Assembly (NCBI GenBank): GCA_013289605.1
Contig: JABCZS010000011.1
Coordinates: 1 to 57,283 of the forward strand
Direction: 5' to 3'
DNA length: 57,283 bases
Source: Gammaproteobacteria bacterium
GTDB taxonomy: Bacteria > Pseudomonadota > Gammaproteobacteria > JABCZS01
The notes below the pieces were generated by a model that was not told the DNA's origin, did no database searches, and saw only the letters and a list, made by a program, of their open reading frames with translations. The position numbers and the translations under genes were made by a program. Shown piece by piece: positions 44,059 through 54,900 of the stretch (its first letter is position 1; each line of letters starts with the position of its first letter).

Positions 44059-44973
44059 CTAATACACGCCTTTTTCGCCTTCAGGTCTGGTTTTAAAACG
44101 GCGATGTTGCCATAAATATTGTTCGGGATGCATGCGGATCATGCGCTCGAGGATCTCATTGATTTGCGTGGCATCTTGCATAGGATCTTCTGAAGGAAAA
44201 TTCTCCAGCGGCGGCAAACCAATAAAACGATATCCTTCGCCGACGCGAAATTGAAAACCAGGGATCACCACCGCCCCACTTAATTTTGCGAGACGTGAAA
44301 GTCCCGTAACGGTAGCCGTCGGAATACCAAAAAAGGGCGCAAATACACTGTGCTTGGCGCCATAATCTTGATCCGGTGCGTACCAGATCGCTTCGCCCCG
44401 TTTTAGTGCTGCCACCATGCCGCGGATATCGCTGCGATGAATAACCCCATGAAAATGCGATTTGCGTTGTTTATATACTAAATAATCGATGAGTTTATTT
44501 TTAAGTGGACGGTAGGTCGCATGGAGCGGCACTAATTTTGCCACTAAATACCCCGCCAACTCGAGGGACGCAAAATGTCCGCCCATAATAATAATGCCGC
44601 GTTTTTGCTTTAAAACTGCCTCGACATAAGGCATGCCTTCTACTTGCACACGGTTGGCTAATTTTTCCGGATGCCCCAATATCGTGACTGCAGCTTCTAT
44701 CGCCCCTAATCCCACTTCGCCAAAACTTTCCTTGGCGAGATGTATTCTTTGCTGATCGCTTAATTCTGGAAAACATAAACGTAAATTGGTCAACGTGATG
44801 TGCCGCCGTTTAGGCATAAAATAATACACGCTACGTCCTAAACTGCGTCCTAATTTTTGTTGCCACTTAAACGGCAGACGTGCAATCAGGTAAGCAAAAA
44901 ATAAGCAGATCCAAGTTAAATAATATCGAGGCGCAAGAAATTGCTTAAAAGAATAGTGCGGTTCAAAAGACAT
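44059..44973 (-). CDS. Lipid A late acyltransferase (LpxL/HtrB family)
   Basis: 304 aa from ATG 44973; the frame opens at a TTG at 44994, which would overlap the previous gene. One N-terminal membrane segment (about 19-33), then the HX4E catalytic pair H133-E138 (GGHFASLE), QDYGAKHSVFAPFFG and the C-terminal EQYLWQHRRFKTRPEGE. These fit LpxL/LpxM-type enzymes that add a secondary acyl chain to Kdo2-lipid A. Which position is acylated cannot be told. Confidence 0.92.
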   Translation of the reverse strand: MSFEPHYSFKQFLAPRYYLTWICLFFAYLIARLPFKWQQKLGRSLGRSVYYFMPKRRHITLTNLRLCFPELSDQQRIHLAKESFGEVGLGAIEAAVTILGHPEKLANRVQVEGMPYVEAVLKQKRGIIIMGGHFASLELAGYLVAKLVPLHATYRPLKNKLIDYLVYKQRKSHFHGVIHRSDIRGMVAALKRGEAIWYAPDQDYGAKHSVFAPFFGIPTATVTGLSRLAKLSGAVVIPGFQFRVGEGYRFIGLPPLENFPSEDPMQDATQINEILERMIRMHPEQYLWQHRRFKTRPEGEKGVY

Positions 44974-44980
44974 GATGGCT

Positions 44981-45421
44981 CTAAGGTTTATCAATTAAAT
45001 TTAGGGTATTACTGCGGAATTTTAGCGGATCGGCAATCAGAGGTATAGGGGTTTGTATCCCGCCTATCCCATTTATTGTCAACGTTCCAAAGTTGAACAT
45101 CCGACCAAAAATGCTTTGATTTACAGTTAAACTTTCCACTCGGGATAAGCTTAATTCTACAGTATTACGTTGAACCCAACCAAATTTAGCAATCACGCGC
45201 TTATTGGTCAGGGCCAATTCCGTGGCTAAATAATAAATGATATCCCGGGCGGTCAGATACAGTCCCATGACCACTATCACTGCGGCCAATAAAAATTGGA
45301 TGTGCGCAGACCACAAGCCTATGATTAATATCATGACATCGACCACAAAAATAAACCAATGAATTTGTGCCTTTTCGATGATCTTTTCACCAGGCATTAA
45401 TACGGACTCCACATAATTCAT
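44981..45421 (-). CDS. PH-domain membrane protein (bPH2/YdbS type)
   Basis: 146 aa. Two adjacent membrane segments (about 23-40 and 43-60) are followed by a bacterial PH domain: TARDIIYYLATELALTNKRV, GWVQRNTVELSLSRVESLTV and FNFGTLTINGIGG. The function of such proteins is poorly defined. It lies 7 bp upstream of the acyltransferase on the same strand, so the two are probably co-transcribed. Confidence 0.85.
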   Translation of the reverse strand: MNYVESVLMPGEKIIEKAQIHWFIFVVDVMILIIGLWSAHIQFLLAAVIVVMGLYLTARDIIYYLATELALTNKRVIAKFGWVQRNTVELSLSRVESLTVNQSIFGRMFNFGTLTINGIGGIQTPIPLIADPLKFRSNTLNLIDKP

Positions 45422-45594
45422 TTAAGACCTCATTATTAGGGTATGTTTAAGAGAATAGCATAGTTCGAGCTTGCAATGCCGCAGGAGGGGCTTAAATTTA
45501 TTGATGGCCTTAGCTTCTTCAAGTCCTTATTCCCTGCGTTCACCGCGCGATCGTTTTTACTAAATTCACAGCAACATTTCATTTTAACATAATG

Positions 45595-45634
45595 ATTAAT
45601 GTGACATTAATGCTTTTTTTAATAAATATATAAT
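45595..45634 (+). promoter_or_regulatory. PmrA-box-like promoter of the coiled-coil orphan
   Basis: TTAAT at 45596-45600 and 45607-45611 (11-bp period), then a 17-bp spacer and a perfect TATAAT at 45629-45634. The second half-site takes the place of the -35 hexamer, as at activator-dependent PmrA promoters. The predicted start is near 45641, 59 nt before the ATG. Confidence 0.55.
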
Positions 45635-45699
45635 ACTTTTGTTTTGATACACTTATGGTATTATGTTAGTTATAACAATTATTCATGGATTAATACCAA

Positions 45700-46467
45700 A
45701 TGTATAAGATTGACGATTTAGAATATCTAATTCATTTTTTTAATCAAGGCATTGCGCAGAAAAAATTAAAACTAGAAGAACGCGTGGCTGATTTTGAAAA
45801 TAATCCTTGTGAAGCGGAATGCGCTCTATTACGTTATCAAATTCTTAAGGCTGAGCATACCGTACTGGGATTTAAAGATAGTTTTTATTATTTGAAAATA
45901 AAAGCCATGGAATACGATTTAGCACGCCATCATGATAAAATTAGCATCCAAAAAAAACCGTTACTCAATGAGGCTGCGCGGACATTGCGCGAAGTACTTG
46001 AGCAACCCAATGATGAGAATAAAACTATACATCGCACTTTAAACGAAGAAATTAAACAACTCGACAACACCTATGAAGAAATGCGGCGCACCCTAAACGA
46101 GGCTAAAGCTGAACATGCTGACGTGTTGCGTCAACTCAAATATGCCGCATGGCAACTTACACAAGTTAACTCTAACGCTCCTCAGCGCTCCAGACCACTC
46201 GTTTATCAGGCACCCATTTTCGCGCCTATGCCTGTGCATTCACGGAACGTGCTGGGCGAAAATTCAGTAAACACTTACCCCGCAGGTTCACCTTCCATAT
46301 TCGATATATTAGGACTTGATAAGAATGCAACCCTAGAAGCGTGTATTGAGAAACTTAAAGCCCACACAGAGCAAACCTTACAACCCGCGGTACTCGTTAA
46401 ACAGGTCAGTTCACAAGCCTATGTGGACCAGGAACCCCTCTCAAAACCTATCCTGCTTAGATTGTAA
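45700..46467 (+). CDS. Coiled-coil orphan, effector candidate
   Basis: 255 aa, no family recognised. Residues 1-150 are almost all charged helix (LEERVADFENN, LNEEIKQLDNTYEEMRRTLN, EAKAEHADVLRQLKYAAWQL), predicted coiled coil. A Pro-rich linker (about 158-185) follows, then a short IFDILGLDKNATLEACIEKL segment that looks like the start of a J-like or helical unit. The C-terminus is hydrophobic (KPILLRL). No signal peptide. Upstream DNA is very AT-rich and carries the best PmrA-like promoter of the window. Effector status is inference. Confidence 0.65.
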   Translation: MYKIDDLEYLIHFFNQGIAQKKLKLEERVADFENNPCEAECALLRYQILKAEHTVLGFKDSFYYLKIKAMEYDLARHHDKISIQKKPLLNEAARTLREVLEQPNDENKTIHRTLNEEIKQLDNTYEEMRRTLNEAKAEHADVLRQLKYAAWQLTQVNSNAPQRSRPLVYQAPIFAPMPVHSRNVLGENSVNTYPAGSPSIFDILGLDKNATLEACIEKLKAHTEQTLQPAVLVKQVSSQAYVDQEPLSKPILLRL

Positions 46468-46538
46468 GGCAAAGAGCTACTTGAAGCCGGATAGGCATAT
46501 CGATTATTATCTAGGGTTACCCTAGACTCAGGTGTTTT

Positions 46539-47297
46539 ATGCACATGTCCCCTACTGTTCCTACAAATAACGTATTACATGATCGCGTGATCCTGGTCAC
46601 AGGGGCCGGCGAAGGCATAGGTAAGGTGGCCGCCAAAACGTTGGCTGCAGCAGGCGCGACCGTGATTTTATTAGGCCGCACCCTAAATAAACTTGAAAAA
46701 GTCTATGATGAAATCGAAGCACAAGGCTCAACCCATGCCATTATTTTACCTCTGGATCTAAAAGGCGCCCGCCCTGAAGATTATCAACAGGTCAGTGCAC
46801 TGATAGAAGCACAATTTGGTCGACTCGATGGCCTATTACATAATGCTGCCGTACTCGGCGGGCTTAGCCCCATAGAGTTACAAGAGGTAAAAAAATGGTA
46901 TGACATTATTCAAACGAATTTACATGCGCCTTTTTTGCTGACCCAGGCGTTATTGCCGTTACTCAAAAAATCAGCAGATGCCCGTATACTTTTTACAGCC
47001 GATACCGTCGGCATTAAAGGGCAAGCGTATTGGGGCGCCTATGGTGTGGCTAAAGCGGGGATCATTAACTTTATGCAGATCCTGGCGGATGAATTAGAGG
47101 CCGGCACTCGCATTCGAGTCAATGCGATTATCCCGCCGCCGACGGCGACTCGGATCCGCAAACAAGCTTATCCTGCGATTTTGCATGAAGCGCTGCAAGA
47201 TCCAAGTGTCTATATGAAGGAATATGTCTATTTGCTCGGCCCTGAGAGTAAAGCAGTCAATGGTGAAATTATTACAATTAAGGAAACAGCGAAATGA
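46539..47297 (+). CDS. Short-chain dehydrogenase, YciK-like
   Basis: 252 aa Rossmann SDR. Cofactor motif VTGAGEGIGKVAA (about 20-32), NAAVLGGLSP, and the catalytic Y and K in YWGAYGVAKAGI. Resembles YciK of enterobacteria, whose substrate is not firmly known. Its stop overlaps dapB by 4 nt (ATGA), so the two are coupled. A palindrome CTAGGGTTACCCTAG (46511-46525) lies just upstream. Confidence 0.88.
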   Translation: MHMSPTVPTNNVLHDRVILVTGAGEGIGKVAAKTLAAAGATVILLGRTLNKLEKVYDEIEAQGSTHAIILPLDLKGARPEDYQQVSALIEAQFGRLDGLLHNAAVLGGLSPIELQEVKKWYDIIQTNLHAPFLLTQALLPLLKKSADARILFTADTVGIKGQAYWGAYGVAKAGIINFMQILADELEAGTRIRVNAIIPPPTATRIRKQAYPAILHEALQDPSVYMKEYVYLLGPESKAVNGEIITIKETAK

Positions 47298-48013
47298 TCC
47301 GGATCCTCGTGTGCGGCGCCCATGGGCGCATGGGAAAAGAAGCCGTGATGGCCATTCAAAATGATCCTGATCTTGTGCTTGCCGGGATCTCTTTGCGCGA
47401 GCATCAATTAGCTGAACAAATCAAACACCATAGCCCCGATGTGGTATTAGACCTCAGCGTTCCTGAAGTGGTGTATGAACATTGCCTCACCATTATTGAA
47501 CACAATGTCCACCCGGTGATAGGCACCAGCGGCTTAACGCTGGAACAAATGCAAACCTTGCATCAGCTGTGCAAAGAAAAACAATTAGGCGGAATACTGG
47601 CCCCGAACTTTTCTTTAGGGGTGATGTTAATGATAAAAATGGCCGCCCTCGCCGCGCAGTATTTACCGCATGCTGAAATTATTGAATTGCATCATGATAA
47701 GAAAGTCGATGCGCCCTCAGGCACCGCGCTGCGCACTGCACACGTGATTGCTGAACATCGGCACACGAATATTCAAGTGCCAGGACCAAACAATGCAGCG
47801 CGCGGATACGTGCATGCAAATGTGCCCATCCATTCCGTACGTCTGCCAGGTTTACTCGCGCATCAGCACATCATTTTCGGCGGCGTATTTGAATCGCTAG
47901 AAATAAAACACGATAGTTTTGATCGCAAATCATTTATGCCCGGGGTGATTTTGGCGTGTAAAAAAGCACCTGAACTAAAGCACTTAGTGTATGGCTTAGA
48001 GAATTTGTTGTAA
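47294..48013 (+). CDS. dapB: 4-hydroxy-tetrahydrodipicolinate reductase
   Basis: 239 aa, at the short end for the family (E. coli 273). N-terminal nucleotide motif GAHGRMG (7-13), GTSGLT, and the substrate motif ELHHDKKVDAPSGTA. It reduces dihydrodipicolinate in lysine and meso-diaminopimelate synthesis, and so feeds peptidoglycan. Confidence 0.95.
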   Translation: MIRILVCGAHGRMGKEAVMAIQNDPDLVLAGISLREHQLAEQIKHHSPDVVLDLSVPEVVYEHCLTIIEHNVHPVIGTSGLTLEQMQTLHQLCKEKQLGGILAPNFSLGVMLMIKMAALAAQYLPHAEIIELHHDKKVDAPSGTALRTAHVIAEHRHTNIQVPGPNNAARGYVHANVPIHSVRLPGLLAHQHIIFGGVFESLEIKHDSFDRKSFMPGVILACKKAPELKHLVYGLENLL

Positions 48014-48015
48014 GT

Positions 48016-51000
48016 TTATTTCCCCCGCAATGTGCGCCAAACCCAAGGTCCTAGCCTTAACAGTAACAAAATGATCCACAACGCCCACACCAGCATCACC
48101 AAGCGATACACCCAAAGGGGTAAGGAAATAATCCATGCGCGCGGCCATACTTTCATTGCTAAATCTTGGATCCACACATAATCGGCCTGCATAGAGGTAT
48201 TTAACGCACTCGCTACGAATTGCATATGCGGCACACCGTGCAACCCTTGGATGATGGCATAAAATAAGACCAAAACCGCGACCAGCACGAAACCGTATAA
48301 AACTATAGGAATACCTTTTGCAAGGTGGCGATTGCAGGCCTGTGTCAATTTTTCGCGCACGCTTAATAATACGATAGCGATAACGACCCACAAACCTAAC
48401 ATCGGCGTGACCAAACTCAAGCCTACGGTTAAACCCATCCACTGCCCAATGGCAAGCGGCGTGTGGATCACTTTGCCTAAAATAATCGCTAAAATCACTG
48501 CGCCTATCACCCATAAGCCATACAACACGGCAGGGCCATAACCTGAGCCTCCTAGCGCTATCACGAAACGATCCGCGGGGAGTTCTAAACCTAAGGTAAT
48601 ATTATAAGCAGGCATTCCCCAATCAATAATGGGCGTACGCGTTAACATTCCTAATTTTTCATCACGTTGCCATGCGATGTCTAAGTGATTATTGCCCGGA
48701 CTTAAGGGTAAAATTAAAGTATTGCTACCGCCTGCTTGCAGTTGCGCGACACCATTGACGCGCACTTGTGTGATCCGCGCATCTTGCGGCAGGATTAACG
48801 TTTGTGATTCCCCGACGGTACTACGCAACATCGCTTGCATCGATACTTCTTGCCCCCGTGGATGCGCTTTAGTTAATAGATTGACCTCCTCGATAGTGGT
48901 TGTTTGCCCAGCCATGGCTTGCGGTCTAACCAACTGTATATGCACCGATTGCAAAGGCCAAGGCTTCCAACGCGATTCCCAAACCGTATCATTTTCTTGT
49001 TGTAACGCAGGGATCCCGGTGATGGTAGGATGCCACACCGGTGCAATCAACACCTCCCACTCCTCTACCCATTCTGCAGTTTGCGGCGCTAATAAAGTTA
49101 AATCATTAAAATTAGACAAGGTGGATTGCCAAGAAACTTCGCGCTGATCAGCATTTAAGTAAACCTGGGCACGGTTATTTTGTACGCGCATGGCACTGAC
49201 AACCGACTCATGGGGCAATAAAGGGATCGCTAATTGGATAGCGCCCATGGCAGGCGCAATCCGTTCCACTCGGGTCGATACGGTGCCTTCAAGGCCTAAG
49301 TTAAGCGTGCGCACCACACGCACAAACGGCGCGACACTGGCCACACCCTGAGCAATCTGACGCTCCTTACGCACCAACTGTAAGCTATTGCCTAATAATT
49401 GATGATCCACTATGCCTTCGACAAACCAACCTTGGGTTTCCACATCGAGCCAATGCAGCGGTAATAAAAATTCTAAGGATAATTTATCGATGTCTGCCAA
49501 TGTGCCCTTGATCGCAATCGTGTGCATCCCCGCCTCGAGCTGAACCATTAAGGTATTATCTTGCCAAAATAAACCCCTCGCCGGCATATTATCCACCAAG
49601 ATTTCCTCAGGTTGCCAATACGCTGCACGCCCAGGAATGGGGACGGCTACATCAGCTGCAGCATCCACTTGCACCACTAAATGCAATTCATCGGCATTCA
49701 CATGCACTACAGCTTGCGTTAAGCTCGCGCAATGCGGCATGCACTGCGGGGGCGCCAAAAGCCGTGTTTGCAAGGTCTCTAATAATGCAGGATCGGGAAT
49801 GTCATTTGCTTCTGCAGTCGGCAAATGCCCCAGGATCATGACGCATAAGGGGACAATCAAGGCCGAGCGCGTAATAGGTAAATGTAATTTTAAAGGCTGC
49901 TTGCGCATATGCCATAACCGCAAACCGATCAGCACGGATAAGAAAATTTGCAGTACCATCAGTATGCGCTGCATCAATGGTGAAATCAGCATGATATACA
50001 TGTGTTCATCGTTAATCACCGGTGTTTGCCAATGCAAACTCACTTGCGTCCATTGCCATTGAGGTTCAGCAGGCCCCGTTTGCGTTTTGGCATCTATCGG
50101 CACAGCAAACGGGTCTTTCGCACTCGGCGCTACCGCTAATTTTCTAGTCATAGGGGAGGCTTCCATTAAAGTAGGTGCTTCCAGTGGTAAACCGACTGTG
50201 GCAGGTTGTGTCTGTTCCCAAGCAAATAAATGTGGCGTTTGCCTATGCAATTGCGGATACAGGCTGGCAATTAAGGTAGCACTGCACAGCCAAACCAACC
50301 CTAGGGCCAAGACTAGGAAACTAAAGTCACGGTAGAGCGCGAGCAAAAAAGATCCCCGATACGCGCGCAACCATTGCATCAACCATAATACCAAAACGAT
50401 ATTTAACCAAATAAATATCGGCAGCCCCACTTGATGATAAGTGAGGATCAACATCACTAAGCCTGCCGCCCCTATTTTTACACCCAGCACAGTCGCTAAA
50501 GCAATCGCAATCAATAGTACAATAAAAATATCCAGTAATGTCCATTGTGAGAGCCACGTGCCACTTAACTTATCCACGCCCAACACCGTAAACATTTGCC
50601 AACCCGGCGGTAAAAATAAAGTCGTCTCCACCGTATTAAAATGTTCATTCCAGCCGGTGACCGGTAAACGCCAAGTGTGATTCGCTAAACTCATGGCGCT
50701 CGCAGACAATTGTCCTTGGCGCAGCTCTACCCCTGGAATCAAGTGACCTTGTGCATCTTCCAGCGCAGTAATTAATTGTTCTTTATCATCTAAAGTAAAA
50801 CGGCCTAATACAAAAGGCTCATGCAGGGACAAACGCCAATGCTCAAGCATTTTGCCTTGTAGCGCATCGTGCACCGTCCATAATTGTCCAGAAAAATCCA
50901 ACCACATTTTGCGCACCAAGGTCAGCTGATTATTGACCTTAAGCGCCTCGTTGTTTTGCGCAAGCACGACCGGATCGCCGACTAATACGCGGTAAGCAGG

Positions 51001-51960
51001 AAAATTACGCCAAGCATCGGGCATTAACGTTTGTGAAGGATCGACACTCGGCACCCCTTCTACGGTGAGCCAACCTAAATGCGGATCCCTATCAAAGACC
51101 CAAATTTCTTCTGCGGGCCAAGGCGGACCCACTTCGCCGCGTTTAAGCGTAGTCATTTGTCCCAAAAAACGGCTGTTAATTTCGATTTGCCAGGTGCCGG
51201 GGCGCACTTGCACGCGCAATAACCCGGTCTCTTCTAATTGTACCGGTAAGGGACTATCAATCCGCATCGCGAGCGACTCGGGCAATAACACTGGTCCGAG
51301 TTGCACTTCACGTGCAGGACCGCTGACATCAAGCTCAATATAAGTCAATGCTTCCATGGGGACGGATTGAGTGATTTTCCGAAATACGCGGATCTGCAAG
51401 CCCGGTTCCAGTAGATTATTTTCTTGATGATGTAACCATAACCGCCCTGCTTCATCGATACGCGGATGCTCAAAACCTTTAGGTTGATTATTGACTTGAA
51501 TTAAGCCCGTCTGTGCCGGAATTTTTATCGATTCAGGCAAACTACCGCTAAAGGGTAAAAAACCAACGACTCGATAAGATCCTTGAGCTAATTCTATTTT
51601 AGGGATCCCATTATCATTGATCACGGGATAATAATTGCCATCCACTTTCACATTCTGCGGCCACATCAATGCTTCCCCAGGGAGTGCTAATAAGCTTGGG
51701 GCATAGACTTGCCAATTTTGTGTGAAATAAATCCGTTTATCTTGAATATCGACAGACAGCTGTGTCGGCCACGCGCAGTAACGCTTCGCAAAATTATTAT
51801 ATAAAAAAGGACATGCGCTTTCGGGTTTATCATACACGACCCATTGTTGCCAATCTTGTAATACCGGTGGAATGTGATCGGTGGTGATGGGTTGTGCGAG
51901 CGTGCTGAAACACCCTGCGATCAGCATCAAGCTGATTAGGTATTTTTTAAATCTATGCAT
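48016..51960 (-). CDS. Very large membrane protein with two periplasmic regions, unknown function
   Basis: 1314 aa from ATG 51960, chosen because it gives a clean signal peptide (1-22, KKYLISLMLIAGCFSTLAQ) and has a GGAAGGA ribosome site; an ATG 12 codons earlier overlaps the previous gene. Layout: periplasmic beta-rich region 23-470, a cluster of membrane segments about 474-570, a proline-rich loop 575-650, segments about 660-712, a second beta-rich periplasmic region 715-1140, and 4-6 final segments (1142-1300). The gene begins 4 bp after the LplT-PlsC-Aas gene, whose last codons supply its ribosome site, so the two are co-translated and may act on the same lipid or envelope substrate. No family recognised. 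Confidence 0.75.
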   Translation of the reverse strand: MHRFKKYLISLMLIAGCFSTLAQPITTDHIPPVLQDWQQWVVYDKPESACPFLYNNFAKRYCAWPTQLSVDIQDKRIYFTQNWQVYAPSLLALPGEALMWPQNVKVDGNYYPVINDNGIPKIELAQGSYRVVGFLPFSGSLPESIKIPAQTGLIQVNNQPKGFEHPRIDEAGRLWLHHQENNLLEPGLQIRVFRKITQSVPMEALTYIELDVSGPAREVQLGPVLLPESLAMRIDSPLPVQLEETGLLRVQVRPGTWQIEINSRFLGQMTTLKRGEVGPPWPAEEIWVFDRDPHLGWLTVEGVPSVDPSQTLMPDAWRNFPAYRVLVGDPVVLAQNNEALKVNNQLTLVRKMWLDFSGQLWTVHDALQGKMLEHWRLSLHEPFVLGRFTLDDKEQLITALEDAQGHLIPGVELRQGQLSASAMSLANHTWRLPVTGWNEHFNTVETTLFLPPGWQMFTVLGVDKLSGTWLSQWTLLDIFIVLLIAIALATVLGVKIGAAGLVMLILTYHQVGLPIFIWLNIVLVLWLMQWLRAYRGSFLLALYRDFSFLVLALGLVWLCSATLIASLYPQLHRQTPHLFAWEQTQPATVGLPLEAPTLMEASPMTRKLAVAPSAKDPFAVPIDAKTQTGPAEPQWQWTQVSLHWQTPVINDEHMYIMLISPLMQRILMVLQIFLSVLIGLRLWHMRKQPLKLHLPITRSALIVPLCVMILGHLPTAEANDIPDPALLETLQTRLLAPPQCMPHCASLTQAVVHVNADELHLVVQVDAAADVAVPIPGRAAYWQPEEILVDNMPARGLFWQDNTLMVQLEAGMHTIAIKGTLADIDKLSLEFLLPLHWLDVETQGWFVEGIVDHQLLGNSLQLVRKERQIAQGVASVAPFVRVVRTLNLGLEGTVSTRVERIAPAMGAIQLAIPLLPHESVVSAMRVQNNRAQVYLNADQREVSWQSTLSNFNDLTLLAPQTAEWVEEWEVLIAPVWHPTITGIPALQQENDTVWESRWKPWPLQSVHIQLVRPQAMAGQTTTIEEVNLLTKAHPRGQEVSMQAMLRSTVGESQTLILPQDARITQVRVNGVAQLQAGGSNTLILPLSPGNNHLDIAWQRDEKLGMLTRTPIIDWGMPAYNITLGLELPADRFVIALGGSGYGPAVLYGLWVIGAVILAIILGKVIHTPLAIGQWMGLTVGLSLVTPMLGLWVVIAIVLLSVREKLTQACNRHLAKGIPIVLYGFVLVAVLVLFYAIIQGLHGVPHMQFVASALNTSMQADYVWIQDLAMKVWPRAWIISLPLWVYRLVMLVWALWIILLLLRLGPWVWRTLRGK

Positions 51961-51964
51961 TAGT

Positions 51965-54900
51965 TTAGATCCTTCCCTTATAATACAAAAATCCATCTGC
52001 GCCTAACACTACGCTATCTCCAGTCACATACCATCCGTCACGCATCACGGACTGTGTGACTTCTGTTTCACCGAGATAACCTTGCATCATGCCTAAACCG
52101 CGGACTAATAATAAACCTTCTTCGCCCGCCTCCAAAATTTTTCCGGTGTTTTTATCGACGACGCGCACCGCAACCCCAGGGAGTGGATGTCCCGCCGAGC
52201 CAGGACGTGAGCCACGCTGGATCCGCCCGGGGCGACGCACATCCGGCACATTGATCGCTATCCCCGGTCCCATTTCTACACAACCGTAACTGTCTAATAA
52301 TTCTAGTGCAAATTTATCTACAAACGCATCGGCCAGCGGATCCGGTAAGGCTTCACCTGCGACTATGGCGCAGCGGATATAACTAAAATGGGAAGGCCGA
52401 ACCGTTTCAAGATAGGCGGTATAATTTTCTACCCTATCAAACATCACGCTGGTTTTAAACCGACTCATTATTCGACCCAAATTATCATTATCCTTGGTCG
52501 GATAAGCATGGTAAAACACGCCCATGCCATTGACGAGCGCCATCCACAAGGTACAGCTATATCCGTAGGCATCATGAAATGGCATGACGCCCAGCATGCG
52601 ATCAGAAGGCTTTAAATGTAAAATATACGAATGACTTTGCGTATTGGCCAGCACATTACCGTGTGAGAGCACCGCCCCTTGGATAGAAGTTTGCGCCCCG
52701 CGCGAAAAGCAAACCGCAGCAGGCGTATGCGCACGCACAGTCGCATCGCCGTAATATTTTAATACCCAGCGACTAGGCAAATAAAAAGTCATAAAACGCG
52801 CTATTTTTTTGGCTAAAATGGTAGGCTGCGGCAATTCTTCATAATAAACCGTTTGCACACCCGGTGATCTTTCCGCGTTTATTTCTTCTTCGAAAGCACG
52901 CGTAGTGATGATCACCTGGGTTTGACTGGCTTCGATAAAAAATTGCCTATCTGTTTTACATGGCCCTGGGATAAAGTTAATCGCAGTTTTACCCGCCAAA
53001 GTAATGGCGACGTTGACCGTTGCACCCGCAACAGAGGGTGGCAGTAATACCCCTATCATTTTTTGGTCGGCATACTGGGTGCGTAAATAATGCGCCAATA
53101 GCAAGGCATCACTGATAAAGTTGCCATAAGAGAGTCGAGATGTGTGCGGATCAGCCATACAAAATTTAAAATAACGCCAACGCGCGGTATGTAATAACCG
53201 TAACGATAAGGTATCTTTGGGACTTTGCGTCTGAAACTTAAGCGCCGCACCGAGTTCTTGCACCGCTTGTCTCACGGTCGATGTATTACTATTGCCGGGA
53301 AGGGGCGCACCAAACGCAAGCGTCACACGGATAGGAATGCGCTTAGGTAATTTCCAAATCACCTTACCGTCACGAAACGCAAAAATACTATTCCATAATT
53401 CATCGATATAGACCGGGATAATCGGCACATCCGGCAGATTTTTCATGATCCGCTCAAAACCCTTATGAAAAGGCAAGAGTTGACCGGTGCGGGTGATAGA
53501 CCCTTCCGCAAAAATGCACACAATATGGCCTTGGCGTAAGGACTCACGCACCTCTTCAAACGCTTGCAGCGTCATTTCATACTCGCCCTCTTTTACCGGG
53601 ATAGCATGGGCAAGCTTAAACAGCCAATGTAATAATTTATGTTCATAAAAATCTTTGAGGATCATATAACGAATAAAGCGTGGGATTGCACCACTTAAAA
53701 TCATGCCATCCACATAAGAGACATGGTTACAGACTAACAAGGCCGGACCGTTTTTCGGGAAATTAGGGTAACCGACCATTTTTACCCGGTATAACGTATG
53801 AGTGATCAGAAACGTTAAAAACCGTAAGAAAAAGTCAGGAAATACTTTTAAGGTCATGAGTGACAATAATAAGGTGCCTATCCCCATCAGCATTAATACT
53901 GTTTTGGGCGTTAATTCCCAATAGGAATAAAACACCCAGGTCATGCCTGCGGCCAAGAGCATGGCTACCGCCCCTAAAAAATTAGCGGTCGCAATCATAC
54001 GCCCTTTTTGTGAGGCTTCTGGAATTTCTTGTAATAATGCATTGAGCGGCACAATATATAACCCTGCAGCTAAACCTGCCCCTGTCAGCAAAAGATAAAT
54101 TGCAACTGGAGAAAGCTGTGCGCTTGAAAGGGATAATAAACAGACACCCATTAAAATAGCACCGAGCGGAATCAAACCCGGTTCAATCTGATCCCCTGAC
54201 ATTCTTCCTGCCAATAAGCTGCCCACGCCGATCCCCACCCCTAGCATCGCCTGCATGGAGGCAATCGCAAACGGGCTCCAATCTAAAGTAAAATGGCCTA
54301 AGGCCACAATATTGATTTGCATCGTCAGGCCCAACGCCCAAAAATAAGCAATCGCCATCACCACCCAAAACAATAAAGGGTGTTTAAAAAAATCTTTTAT
54401 TCCTTTATTGATCTCTGACCAAGGATTAAGCTGCATTACCCGCGAGCTTGCGGCATTGACCCGTGCAATGCCTAAGGTACAAAGGGATGCAATGATCGCA
54501 ATGCCTATTAACACGAGACCAATTTTATACGGCGTTTCTCCCCAAATATTGAGCAATAACCCACCGCACACCCCGCCCAATAAAATGGCAAGATAGGTGC
54601 TCATTTGTACGATACCATTTGCGTGCGATAATTCTGCGCTTGAGACGGTTTCCGGTAAAATGCCGTATTTAGCTGGGCTAAAAAAAGCAGATTTCGTGGC
54701 CATAGCAAATAAGACCGCCAACATGAGCGCCTTACTTTCTAGCATCAGCGCAAATACAGCAGCAAGCAACGCTAAAATTTCCGTGGCTTTGGTCAGAATA
54801 AGCACGGTGCGCTTACTGTAACGATCGGCTAAATACCCGGCATAGCCTGAGAAAAATAAACTCGGCAGGATAAACACGATGGCCGTGATGGATAAAAGCT

